A DNA stretch of 64,000 nucleotides, taken from positions 62,001 through 126,000 of the forward strand of contig CBDCPI010000012.1 of assembly GCA_965220245.1 (NCBI GenBank), read 5' to 3'. Position 1 is the first letter of the stretch. Every line of letters starts with the position of its first letter. Shown one piece after another: positions 8,232 through 16,316 of the stretch. The notes below the pieces were generated by a model. That model worked only from the letters and a program-made list of their open reading frames with translations. It was not told where the DNA came from and did not search any database. The stretch is from CBDCPI01 sp965220245 (GTDB lineage Bacteria > Chloroflexota > Dehalococcoidia > Lucifugimonadales > UBA3495). Position numbers and translations under genes: made by a program.

Positions 8232-8768
8232 TTGATTGTCTCGGGGTATCACGGAACGAGTTCGGAAGCAGCGGATATGGTCCTGAGAGAAGGATTCCAG
8301 ATAAGCCAGAATACTTATGACTGGCTTGGTGATGGTGTCTATTTCTTTCAAGATGCTCCGCACAGGGCATGGGAATGGGCATCTGAGCGCCATGGAAATG
8401 ACGGAGCCGTTATAGGAGCGGAAATTCATATCGTAGACTGTATAGACTTATTGGATGTGAGTTGGAATCCGGTAATTTCCGATGCGTATGACTCGTATCT
8501 GAAGAATCTTAGAGACTCAGGCCGAGCCAGACCGACACAATCCAGAGGAGCACACCGACTGGACCGGGAAGTAATAAACTATACTGTAGGCGTGTTAAGC
8601 GAGAGCGGAATTAGGATTGCATGTGTGCGTGCAGCTTTTGCCGAGGGCCGACCTGTATATCCTGACTCAGCGATCTATGACCGGGCGCATGTACAAATTG
8701 CTGTCCGTGATATTGGGACATGCATTCGAGGAATCTGGCGAGAAAGTGCTCCCAGGCCAGCGAGGTGA
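8232..8768 (+). CDS. Putative ADP-ribosyltransferase-fold toxin
   Basis: 178 residues if the TTG at 8232 is used; GGGAG lies 6-7 nt upstream, and the protein then opens MIVSGYHGTS. An HGT motif (H7), then WLGDGVYFF (Y37) followed by a D-A-P-x-x-A-x-x-W-A helix, and a late strand HVQIAVRD (153-160), match the order of motifs in H-Y-[E/Q] ADP-ribosyltransferases (PARP/DarT-like fold). No signal peptide, so an intracellular target is likely. The stop is 2 nt before the next gene, which carries an XRE domain, the usual layout of a toxin with its regulator. Both genes look more AT-rich than their neighbours. The fold assignment is from motifs only; the target is unknown. Confidence 0.6.
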   Translation: MIVSGYHGTSSEAADMVLREGFQISQNTYDWLGDGVYFFQDAPHRAWEWASERHGNDGAVIGAEIHIVDCIDLLDVSWNPVISDAYDSYLKNLRDSGRARPTQSRGAHRLDREVINYTVGVLSESGIRIACVRAAFAEGRPVYPDSAIYDRAHVQIAVRDIGTCIRGIWRESAPRPAR

Positions 8769-8770
8769 AT

Positions 8771-9772
8771 ATGGTCAACCCTCAGGATGCTCAGAAAATA
8801 CTGGGTGAACATTTCAAACAGATCACCCTCGATGAATTCAATGAGCGGCATGAAAAGTACGTTGGTGACGAACGTCCTGGGTTGCTCCCAATCGCCGAAA
8901 ATAGAGAAGTTGGGGCAATGATTCTGTATCAGCGTGAAGCGGCGCCCTTGAGATTGAATGCTTACCTGGCATCTGCACTCACAGGGTTAACCCAAGTTGA
9001 ACGCGAACACCTCGATGCAGTATCCGAGATTGTAGGCTCGGTCTGTAAAGACCTTGAAATAGAAGTGTACGAACCTCGGAAGGCTCCAGACCCGGTAAAC
9101 CATCCCCAAGTGTCTTCTGAGGATGTATTCAATATGGATAGGGAGCGTGTACTGAGCAGCGATCTGGTAATTCACGTTGCCGATTACGCGAGTACGGGAG
9201 CCGGTGAGGAACTGGACTTTGCCCTTGCAGCTCTCATTCCCATAGTCTGGATAGTTCATGGAGATACACGAGTGAGCAGGATGGTGACCGGCATCCCGGC
9301 GCTCAAACTGACGATCACGTACAGGGACCTTGACGAGCTTAGCCATGAACTGCGGGACCGCCTGACCGAGATACGGCCAATTATCGAAGAGCGGAAGCTC
9401 GCTTTCTCGGATTTTGACAAAAACATGGTCGGCAACAAGGTGAGGATTTTACGTGAGGAATCCGGACTAACGAGAGAAGATGTAGCAGTCCACTCGGGCG
9501 AGCTGCTAACAGTTGAGAGAATTCATCAAATCGAAGGGAATGGCGACAGGGTATCGGACCCATCACTCTCGGAATTACGAATTCTCGCTACGCTCCTGAA
9601 GACCACGGTAGCCGACTTGGTAGAACCAGACTTGGATGAGCGCATGATTGCGTTACTGCAAGAATGGATGCTCAGCGGAGTTGAAGCCCGCTCCTCGATG
9701 AGCCAGAGAGACCAGCGAGTGGTGCTCCGGCGCATCCTATACCGAGTACTCGATAAAACTGAGGAAGATTAA
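8771..9772 (+). CDS. Nucleoside deoxyribosyltransferase-like/XRE fusion protein
   Basis: 333 residues from ATG 8771 (GAGGTG just upstream); an in-frame ATG at 8720 would overlap the previous gene. Residues 62-180 resemble nucleoside 2-deoxyribosyltransferase domains: YLASALTG, then DLVIHVADYASTGAGEELDFA with a candidate catalytic Glu at 146-147. Residues 219-285 form an XRE-type helix-turn-helix (VRILREESGLTREDVA). A helical tail follows. The order suggests a nucleotide-sensing or nucleotide-cleaving domain joined to a repressor. With the upstream gene it forms a two-gene cassette ending at a strong terminator. It could be the antitoxin; biochemistry is unproven. Confidence 0.7.
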   Translation: MVNPQDAQKILGEHFKQITLDEFNERHEKYVGDERPGLLPIAENREVGAMILYQREAAPLRLNAYLASALTGLTQVEREHLDAVSEIVGSVCKDLEIEVYEPRKAPDPVNHPQVSSEDVFNMDRERVLSSDLVIHVADYASTGAGEELDFALAALIPIVWIVHGDTRVSRMVTGIPALKLTITYRDLDELSHELRDRLTEIRPIIEERKLAFSDFDKNMVGNKVRILREESGLTREDVAVHSGELLTVERIHQIEGNGDRVSDPSLSELRILATLLKTTVADLVEPDLDERMIALLQEWMLSGVEARSSMSQRDQRVVLRRILYRVLDKTEED

Positions 9773-9960
9773 CGATCAATGCCTAATTTCCCGACCCAGA
9801 GTACGTCTGCGAACAACTCTTAGAAGCAGTCGGTCATAGTACACCCCCAACCAATAGGGTGAGCGGTACTTAAAGGAATAAGCAGAAAAACCTTTGCGTC
9901 ATTGCGCCTTTGCGTTGAGAATGGGTGGCGCCCGGGGGTGGAGGGGGCCTTAGACGTGGA

Positions 9961-9996
9961 AAGCGGCGCCGCCCCAAGGGCGGCGCCGCTTTTGTT
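9961..9996 (+). terminator. Strong terminator after the toxin-like cassette
   Basis: A perfect 14 bp GC-rich stem (9961-9974 with 9978-9991), a CAA loop and TTTTGTTT on the plus strand. It lies about 190 nt after the XRE gene and 50 nt from the end of the convergent collagen-like gene, so it may serve both directions. The rest of 9773-9960 shows only a short dispersed repeat at 9885-9918. Confidence 0.75.
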
Positions 9997-10043
9997 TGGG
10001 TCTGCGTGTTCCGGGCGGGGTCCCGGTTACGGGATGCGGTGGG

Positions 10044-10790
10044 CTAGGCGCCTCTCCGCATCAGGAACGCTCCGCCAGCGCCCACGAGGGCGACGATGGC
10101 CAAGATCAGGGCCACGACGCCCAGCGCACTGGAGCCGCTGCTGCCGGCGGGACCGGCGGGACCGGTAGCTCCGGCGGGACCGGCGCCTCCGGCGGAGCCT
10201 GCCTGACCGGCCGCCCCGTCATTACCGGCAGGACCCTGGGGGCCTTGCGACCCTTGGGAACCGGCAGAACCCTGGGGGCCTTGCGGCCCTTGGGAACCGG
10301 TCGCACCCGCGGCGCCGCGGCGTCCGGCGATTCCCGGTGGGCCCTGGGGCCCCTTCGGACCCATCATCATCTCCTTGTCGTCCATCATCCCATTCCCGTC
10401 GCCGGGTTCCATGGTCGGCGGCTCTTCCGTGGGCTCCATCATGCCCATCATGGCGCTGATACTGAACTTGATGTCCGCGTGGCCGCCCTTTTCCCAAGTG
10501 TCGGTCTCGGCAGCCATCATTTCGCCGATCATGAAGGTGATTTCCTTCCCGGCGTCGGCGTCGCTCCCCGGGATCTTGATGACCGCTTTGCCGTCCATGG
10601 TGGTGGCGGTTACATCGTCTTTGCCTTCCACCATCGCGGTGATCTTGGTGCCGTCCGGGGCTGGGTCCCCGTCAATGGTGGCAGTGACTAGCGAGGTGTG
10701 GTCGGGCGCTGCCTGAGCTAGCACGGTGGCCGGCAGCGCCAGCAACAAAGCCATCCCCACTACCAGGGCCAGGACCTTTAGCTTGATCAT
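10044..10790 (-). CDS. Collagen-like protein with C-terminal membrane anchor
   Basis: 248 residues. Signal peptide 1-26 (ending VLAQA). A beta-rich N-terminal domain covers about 27-118, then a Met/Glu/Pro-rich linker to 143. Residues 144-221 are 26 uninterrupted Gly-X-Y triplets (GPKGPQGPPG at the start), enough for a collagen triple helix. A hydrophobic segment of about 23 residues and a terminal RRGA anchor it in the membrane. It should be a trimeric surface stalk with the N-terminal domain outward. It lies 86 nt after the large surface protein gene, so the two are probably co-expressed. Bacterial collagen-like proteins are known; the N-terminal domain is unrecognised. Confidence 0.88.
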   Translation of the reverse strand: MIKLKVLALVVGMALLLALPATVLAQAAPDHTSLVTATIDGDPAPDGTKITAMVEGKDDVTATTMDGKAVIKIPGSDADAGKEITFMIGEMMAAETDTWEKGGHADIKFSISAMMGMMEPTEEPPTMEPGDGNGMMDDKEMMMGPKGPQGPPGIAGRRGAAGATGSQGPQGPQGSAGSQGSQGPQGPAGNDGAAGQAGSAGGAGPAGATGPAGPAGSSGSSALGVVALILAIVALVGAGGAFLMRRGA

Positions 10791-10816
10791 CTATCTATTC
10801 TCCCTTTACCTTTAGT

Positions 10817-10854
10817 GGTATGGCAAGGCCGCCGCAGGGCGGCCTTGCCATACC
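10817..10854. repeat. Perfect 17 bp hairpin between surface-protein genes
   Basis: 10817-10833 pairs exactly with 10838-10854 around the loop GCAG. No T-run follows on either strand, so it is not a canonical terminator. It lies in the 86 nt gap between the Ig-repeat protein and the collagen-like gene and may be a processing or stability element. Confidence 0.7.
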
Positions 10855-10876
10855 TAGTTGGTGGTGTATCCCAGCC

Positions 10877-13495
10877 CTACTTCAGGACGATCAGCTTCCA
10901 GCCATCGCTGTAGTCGACCCCTTGGAAGGTGGTGTCGGCCAAGAACCGGACCCACAGGGCGTTGCCGGTGCTGGCCTCGGTGTAGGTGTTGCCGCCGGGA
11001 ATGTCTGCCAGGTCGGGCAGGAAACTATTGAAGGTCTCACTCTCGTTGTCATAATGGAACACCGAGTGCAGGGCCCCCGAAGCTATCTGGTCGGCAAAAA
11101 CCGTCTCGATGTCGCCGGTGGTGACTACCGGGGTCGTCGGGGTCACCGGGCCCTCACTGACCTTGAAGGTGCCGCTGGCCGTGGTCCTAGAAATCTCAAC
11201 CGTCAAGCCATGGGTGCCCGGGCTGACCTGGGGTATTTGGACCCTGGCCTGGAAGCTGCCCATGTTGTCGGTCGACGGCACCGGCGACACGGGGATCTCG
11301 ATGCCCGCCAGTTCCAACGTTTGCATCGCGGAGAAGGTCTTGAAGCCCTCGCCTTTGATGTCGACTATGCTGCCGATGGGGCCTTCCTCGGGGGTCACCG
11401 TGATGGTGGCCCGGGGCACCTTGTGGGTCGAGGACGTGGTTACGGGGGTGCCATCAACTTCGAACTCCGCCCGCACCGCGTTGGTGGAGGGGATGTTGGC
11501 CCGCAGCGGCACCCGGAAGCTGCTGACGATGCTGCCCGAGGAGTCGGGGCTGAGCTGGGCCACCGAAATATCGTTGCCCGGGATCAGGTAGATTAGACTC
11601 ACCACCGGACTGAAGTCGGCCCCTTCGCCGGTATTATTCGCCGGGTACCCGCCGCCGGTGACTTGGACGGTGGTGCCAAGCCGACTCTCGGCGGGGTCCA
11701 GGACCAGGGTCCGATCGGCGATGGTGAAGTTGACGGTCCCCTCCCGCTTGCCGCTGTCGACAATCTTCAGCACGTGGTTGCCGGGGGTGGTGGTGGTGTC
11801 GTTGATCGGGATAACAAAGGAGGCTGACCAGTTGCCGCCGTTGTCGATTTCGATATCGTCGCCTTCGTTAAGCTTATTACCCCGCGACCCGAGGCCCTCG
11901 GCGTTCCCGCTGATGGAGACGAGGCTACCATCAGCGTTACCATCAGAGAGACGGCCGTTGATGGTGGCTTGTCCACCGATGGAGAAGCCGGAGCCGGACA
12001 AAGACACCGTTTGGTTGGGCACCAAGTCGGTGTCCGGGGTCATCCGGATAACCGCGCCGGAGATCGTCATGTTGACGCGCCGGGTGACCCTGATCAGGTT
12101 CCCGTCAGGCGGCTTATTTCGTAGGTTTAGCTCCTGAACGCCGGTGGGGACCCCCTCCGGTATCCTGATGTTGAAGGAGGCCTCGCCGGTCGAGGTTGTG
12201 GAGCCTGCTCTGGATATATCGACCAGCACGCCGCCCAGATACATTACACCGTGCTGATTTATGTTTACATCGGAGTTATGGTCTTTAATGGTCACTTGGA
12301 CGGTGTCGCCGATGGCGGCGGTCGTCGGCGTCACGAGTATGGTGCCCCTCAGTTCCAACACGCTGAGGCAGGACTCGGGGCCCCCTGCGGCGATACAATT
12401 GGGGTTCGTTGTCCCGGGGGCGGTACCACTCCCCGTAACACCTTCGGCCAACGGGATCGAATACCCGTCATCCAGAGTTTTCCCCTCCATTAATGGTTCA
12501 ACGGACCGGCCTATACTCCGGGACCGGCCATCAACGGCGTTGATGAAGTTGGTGTTGGTATCCACCCCGTAGCCCGCCTTGAAGGGCGGGTTGGTGATGG
12601 TGATGGTCTTGACGAAAGTGAAGTCGCCGCCCACCTGGGCCTCGCCCAACTCCACCTCACCGGTGTCAATGATACCGTTAGCGTTTTCGTCCAGCCACAG
12701 GGTGGCGCTGGTGTCCTTGAAGAAGCCCACGCCGGTGACGGTGAAAGCGCTGCCCCGCGTGCTCTGAACGCTGCTCAACTTGACGATCCGGGGGAAGTAG
12801 ATCCCGGTCTGGCCATACTGATTCCTTGAGTGGACGTTGACCATTTGCTCGCTGGTCTTAATCTTGACCCACCGGTGCCAGCCCTCCAGCGGGTTCTTGA
12901 TTCCCGACACTTGGGCGAAGATTACCCGGACGTCGGAACCGGCACCGATACCCGAGGTCCCCTCGTCGGAGGGGTCCATGTCGGGCACGGTCAGGGTGAT
13001 GGCGTGCTGCGCGTCCCCCGACGGCCCAGACTTGCTTACCGTCACGTCGGACGGACTCTGGGTAAATTCTGTGTCGTCGCCGGCAGCGTTCATACCTATA
13101 CCGGTAATGGATATGTGCCGGGTTTCCAGGGCGCCGGGCACTTGGAACTCGTTCTCGAACTCGATGGTAATGGTGGAATCGACGCCGAGCGCCTCGGTGA
13201 TTTGGAAATTAATGTCATACCGCGCTGCCGCTCCCGGCTCATTGGGAGTGGCGAAGGCCTGCGGCATATACCCATTGGCGTATGCCTCTGCGGCGTTGGC
13301 GCCCGCGACTGCGTTTACGCCGTCTGCGTCTACGTTTGGGTCGCCCACGCCGCAGACTTTGCCCGTGTCTCTGCCGCAGTGGCCATCGGCGGATACGGCC
13401 GGGGCGGTGAGCGTGCCCAAGGCCAGCATCGCCCCCAGAATTCCGATTGCCAGCACTAGGGCCAGCGCTACGGGGTTCCTGATTCTACCTATCAT
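10877..13495 (-). CDS. Large secreted Ig/TIG-repeat surface protein
   Basis: 872 residues with an N-terminal signal segment (1-37). It contains repeated beta-sandwich modules with TIG/IPT-like openings such as VTGVGFFKDTSATLWL, LSGSGFSIGGQATI, VTGGGYPANNTG and IKGEGFKTFSAMQT. The last ~80 residues form a separate module with conserved Trp/Asp (ALWVRFLADTTFQG, then WKLIVLK). No LPXTG or transmembrane end is visible, so it is secreted or S-layer associated. The ATG at 13495 has AAAGGAG 9 nt upstream. Probably an extracellular structural or adhesive protein, co-expressed with the downstream collagen-like gene. Confidence 0.85.
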   Translation of the reverse strand: MIGRIRNPVALALVLAIGILGAMLALGTLTAPAVSADGHCGRDTGKVCGVGDPNVDADGVNAVAGANAAEAYANGYMPQAFATPNEPGAAARYDINFQITEALGVDSTITIEFENEFQVPGALETRHISITGIGMNAAGDDTEFTQSPSDVTVSKSGPSGDAQHAITLTVPDMDPSDEGTSGIGAGSDVRVIFAQVSGIKNPLEGWHRWVKIKTSEQMVNVHSRNQYGQTGIYFPRIVKLSSVQSTRGSAFTVTGVGFFKDTSATLWLDENANGIIDTGEVELGEAQVGGDFTFVKTITITNPPFKAGYGVDTNTNFINAVDGRSRSIGRSVEPLMEGKTLDDGYSIPLAEGVTGSGTAPGTTNPNCIAAGGPESCLSVLELRGTILVTPTTAAIGDTVQVTIKDHNSDVNINQHGVMYLGGVLVDISRAGSTTSTGEASFNIRIPEGVPTGVQELNLRNKPPDGNLIRVTRRVNMTISGAVIRMTPDTDLVPNQTVSLSGSGFSIGGQATINGRLSDGNADGSLVSISGNAEGLGSRGNKLNEGDDIEIDNGGNWSASFVIPINDTTTTPGNHVLKIVDSGKREGTVNFTIADRTLVLDPAESRLGTTVQVTGGGYPANNTGEGADFSPVVSLIYLIPGNDISVAQLSPDSSGSIVSSFRVPLRANIPSTNAVRAEFEVDGTPVTTSSTHKVPRATITVTPEEGPIGSIVDIKGEGFKTFSAMQTLELAGIEIPVSPVPSTDNMGSFQARVQIPQVSPGTHGLTVEISRTTASGTFKVSEGPVTPTTPVVTTGDIETVFADQIASGALHSVFHYDNESETFNSFLPDLADIPGGNTYTEASTGNALWVRFLADTTFQGVDYSDGWKLIVLK

Positions 13496-13754
13496 GTACT
13501 GTTTCTCCTTTTGGGTTCGTCGCTGTGAAGGTGGCCGGAGTGCCTCTTTCTCTCTGCCGTACTTTCCTTGGCGCCGGGTTACGTTTTGGGACGGTGGGTG
13601 CGGTGGTTTCTACCGGCGCCCTGGCCCCGGATTCCTTGGGTATCATCGACGGGTCGAGCATGGAGCTGGTGGAATATGTTGCGGATAATTGCACGGCGGT
13701 CTCCCTAAATGTGAGCTTACGGCTCTGAATATGGACCTTCAGGACGCTAGGGTC

Positions 13755-13785
13755 ATTATACGTATTGGGCTATTTCCATTGTCAA
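13755..13785 (-). promoter_or_regulatory. Promoter for the surface-protein operon
   Basis: Minus-strand TTGACA (13780-13785) and TATAAT (13755-13760) are both consensus, with a 19 nt spacer that is longer than ideal. It would give a leader of about 250 nt before the ATG at 13495. I see no gene in that leader. Confidence 0.5.
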
Positions 13786-13810
13786 GGTATCTAATACCGC
13801 CCTATTTACC

Positions 13811-13835
13811 AAAAAGCGCCCTGGGTATCCCAGGG
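13811..13835 (-). terminator. Terminator of the candidate small RNA
   Basis: On the minus strand a 7 bp stem CCCTGGG/CCCAGGG (13829-13835 with 13819-13825) with a 3 nt loop is followed by GCG and then TTTTT (13811-13815). Confidence 0.55.
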
Positions 13836-13912
13836 TAGTTGGCCGGGGAATTGATGTTTCTTTGTTCTCGGGCGATGGCCGGACCGTTTCCGGCGCTATT
13901 CCGGATGTGAGT
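13811..13912 (-). ncRNA. Candidate ~100 nt intergenic small RNA
   Basis: A near-consensus minus-strand promoter (13920-13948) and a hairpin-plus-T5 terminator (13811-13835) bound about 100 nt. This stretch has no ATG or GTG start on that strand. The predicted start is near 13912. The interior has short GC-rich self-complementary pieces (CCGGAATAGCGCCGG). It does not match tmRNA, RNase P or the SRP RNA loop by eye. Confidence 0.45.
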
Positions 13913-13919
13913 CGCCGGG

Positions 13920-13948
13920 ACTATACTAACTGGCGGCGTTATTGTCAA
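13920..13948 (-). promoter_or_regulatory. Promoter of the candidate small RNA
   Basis: Minus-strand TTGACA (13943-13948), exactly 17 nt, then TATAGT (13920-13925). This is one of the best sigma70-type matches in the window, yet no ORF follows it before a terminator. Confidence 0.6.
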
Positions 13949-14205
13949 GTAGCCGGGGCCTCCAAATAGCAGAGATTCGTCGCCGCAAAGGGCAGTTTCC
14001 GACCATATAAGGGAACGCAAAGGCACAAAGACGCAATGACGCAAAGACTAAAAGACGCTTAGGGTGAGCGGCTAAGAGACAACGCAATGGCGCAGAGACG
14101 CAAAGGTTTTTCTGCTCGTTGCTTTGACTAAATTCCCGGCGGGAAAGAGGACTTTCTTCATGAACTCTGGGAGGGCTAGAGGGCTAAAACCTCAACCCTC
14201 TCCCG
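13949..14205. other. Intergenic stretch with short dispersed repeats
   Basis: No gene is visible. Two stretches (14013-14048 and 14075-14115) carry variants of an ACGCAATGACGCAAAG repeat that also occurs near 9885 and, related, near 54790. Confidence 0.5.
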
Positions 14206-14344
14206 CGGGGAGCTGACAGGGGTAGGTATCCGCATTCCGTCATTACTCTGAAAATACCCAACCCGTCGTTCCGGCGAAGGCCGGAACCCAGGGGTGGGGC
14301 CGGGGCTACCTTCGTTCGAATGCATACGAGGCAGAACCAGCGGT

Positions 14345-14865
14345 ATGACGTACTCTTCCCGCAACCCGGAAAAATTCCCCTGCGTATATCTCCTCGCTAG
14401 CAAGAGAAACGGGACGCTGTACAGGGTCTTTTACTGATACGTGAATGAATCTCTAAACCATACCATGCCATCATTGCCGCCCAACCCGTCATTCCGGCGC
14501 AGGCCGGAATCCAGAAGTCCTTTCAGACAGTTATGTTTCTCTCCCTTAGTGCCTGTGGATTCCGGCCTTCGCCGGAACGACAGGGGAGGGGATAGTTTAG
14601 AAACTTATTCACGCATCAGTAATTCTCGATGAAACCCGGAGGCTGCTCTCCGAAAGATGTCATTCTGAGCCGCTTTGCGGCGAAGAATCTAAAATTCTTG
14701 GCGGTTAAACTGTTCTCCCGGCAAGGATTTTAGACCCCTCGCTCCACTCGGGGTGACAATTGAAAGACCCTGGGACGCTGTACACTGGTGTTACCTCGGA
14801 CCTGGCACAGTGTGTGTGGCAACACAAGAACGACCTCGTGGAAGGGTTTACTAGGAGGTGCCCCC
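14345..14865 (+). pseudogene. GIY-YIG endonuclease-like gene, split by an insertion
   Basis: From ATG 14345 the frame reads MTYSSRNPEKF, then CVYLLASKRNGTLY, the first GIY-YIG strand. It is cut at 14424 and resumes at 14772 with GTLYTGVTSDLA, then VWQHKNDLVEGFTRR. The insertion lies in the middle of the GIY-YIG signature. After the FTRR motif the C-terminal half is deleted. Homologues of this small YhbQ-like type are about 90-100 residues. Confidence 0.75.
14424..14771. mobile_element. 348 bp MITE-like insertion with 13 bp target duplication
   Basis: GGGACGCTGTACA occurs at 14411-14423 and again at 14772-14784, flanking the insert exactly. The insert begins GGGTCTTTT and ends GAAAGACCCT, an inverted end. 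It contains a ~190 bp unit (14431-14622) whose ends are CTGATACGTGAATGAATC-type inverted repeats, followed by a GTCATTCTGAGC...GGGTGACAATT repeat pair. No transposase gene inside. Confidence 0.8.
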
Positions 14866-14992
14866 CGCCCCTGGGTTCCGGCCTTCGCCGGAACGACGGA
14901 GCAAACAAATATCTACCCCTGTCAGTTCCCAAAGGGAGAGGGAACTTGTCACATACCCTCTAAAGCGGGTGGCCTCGCGGGCTTGTCCATCG

Positions 14993-16240
14993 CTACGCCG
15001 TCGCAGCCGCCCCTTGGGGCCGCTCGCGCACCAATAGAGTCAGCAACGCGGCGGCTACGGAGAGGGCCAGCATCAGCACAAAGGCCCCGTCGTAGCTGCC
15101 CCGAAGGTCGAAGAACGCGCCGCCCGCCATCGCTCCCAGCCCTCCGGCCAAGGTGTGCACCATCGAAATGGTGGCCGAGAGGGCGCCCAGCCGCCGCGCC
15201 CCGAAGATGTTCGCCACGAACACCACCGTAAGCGGGGCCGTCATCAAGAAGGTGAAGCCGTACAGCACCCCAAAGGCTATGACCCCCGGTGTGGACTGCC
15301 AGAACAGGATGGCGGCGAAGATGGCAATCCGCATGACGAAGCACAGCAGCGTGGGCCGGGCCGCTCCGTAAGCATCGCTCAGCACTCCGGCCGCCAGCAC
15401 TCCCAGCAAGCCCATCAACCCCATGAACGCCAGCAGGTTGCCAGCCAGCACCGCACCAACGTTTTGGTCTTGGGCAAAAGCGACGATGTGGGTGACAACA
15501 AAGAAGTCGTGGAACCCGCATATAAAGTAGATGGCGGCCAACATCTTCAGTTGAGGGGAGGTCAGCTCTTCCCGAAGGGTGGGCGCTTGGGGTAATACGC
15601 CGCCGCATCCCTGAATGGCGGCGGACCCGCTTGGAGAAGGGGATGGCTGCATCGCGGCGTCCGGGTTGACCGGGGCCGGCCGGACCAGCAGCAGCACCAG
15701 CGGCACTAGAATAGCCAGGTTGGCCGCCCCCAGTACCGTGAAGGCTGATCGCCAGCCGAATTCCAACAACACCGCCGCCAGTCCGGCAACGATTACCATT
15801 TGGCCGATAGCGTTTCCGGAAACCGACACGCCGTTGGCGATGCCCCGGCGGTCGGCAAACCAGCCGCTGACCATCACCAGCACCGGTACGACGGACGCGC
15901 CCGCATTGCCGATGGCGTAGACTAGCCCATAGAGGATGAATACTTGCCACGGGGCCTCCACCCTTCCCATCAACCCAATGCCGAGCCCACCGATGACGGC
16001 GGCGATGGCCATGGCGCCCCGGAGGCTCCAACGATCGACCAACCAGCCGAAGAACAGGAGGGCTACCGATGACACAACCATGAAGGTGGTGATGGCGGCG
16101 GAAAGAACGGAGCGGCTGACCTCCAGTTCCTCCGACATGGGCTTCAACATCAGGCCCATAGCGAACCGCGAGCCGCCGCTGAAGAAGAGGACGGTGAACC
16201 CGGTGGCTAGAATGACCCACTTGTAGTCGATGCGTTTCAA
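14993..16240 (-). CDS. MFS transporter, OFA/monocarboxylate type
   Basis: 415 residues with about 12 hydrophobic segments. Opening MKRIDYKWVILATGFTVLFFSGG and the early GLMLKPMSEELEVSRS, then GWLVDRWSLRG between TM2 and TM3, fit the major facilitator superfamily, oxalate-formate/monocarboxylate branch. A cytoplasmic loop of about 45 residues near the middle is Pro/Ser-rich. Substrate unknown, probably a small organic acid. Upstream on the same strand is the ABC exporter gene, 76 nt away. Confidence 0.88.
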   Translation of the reverse strand: MKRIDYKWVILATGFTVLFFSGGSRFAMGLMLKPMSEELEVSRSVLSAAITTFMVVSSVALLFFGWLVDRWSLRGAMAIAAVIGGLGIGLMGRVEAPWQVFILYGLVYAIGNAGASVVPVLVMVSGWFADRRGIANGVSVSGNAIGQMVIVAGLAAVLLEFGWRSAFTVLGAANLAILVPLVLLLVRPAPVNPDAAMQPSPSPSGSAAIQGCGGVLPQAPTLREELTSPQLKMLAAIYFICGFHDFFVVTHIVAFAQDQNVGAVLAGNLLAFMGLMGLLGVLAAGVLSDAYGAARPTLLCFVMRIAIFAAILFWQSTPGVIAFGVLYGFTFLMTAPLTVVFVANIFGARRLGALSATISMVHTLAGGLGAMAGGAFFDLRGSYDGAFVLMLALSVAAALLTLLVRERPQGAAATA

Positions 16241-16316
16241 GAGGATAAATACCGCGGAATAGCTACAGGAGGATAGCTACCAGGGGTCTATCGCCTCTCC
16301 ACCCCGGTCCAGCCGG

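Larger units (their letters stand above)
14206..14950. mobile_element. GIY-YIG-carrying inverted-repeat element, copy 1 (interrupted)
   Basis: The outer ends are inverted copies: GAGCTGACAGGGGTAGGTAT at the left and TACCCCTGTCAG at 14915-14930, each next to an ATTCCGGC/GCCGGAAC palindrome. Between them lie pieces of a GIY-YIG gene. The copy at 45228-45760 has the same plan on the other strand. This copy has lost the C-terminal third of the gene and gained a 348 bp insertion. Confidence 0.7.

Noticed and set aside
13811..13948. SRP RNA or tmRNA
   Set aside because: The conserved GGAAGCAGC-type loop and tmRNA features are not present in the stretch.
14949..16220. 423-codon ORF overlapping the MFS gene
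   Set aside because: Same strand, other frame; composition rich in Arg/Gly/His typical of a shadow frame, while the alternative has 12 membrane segments.
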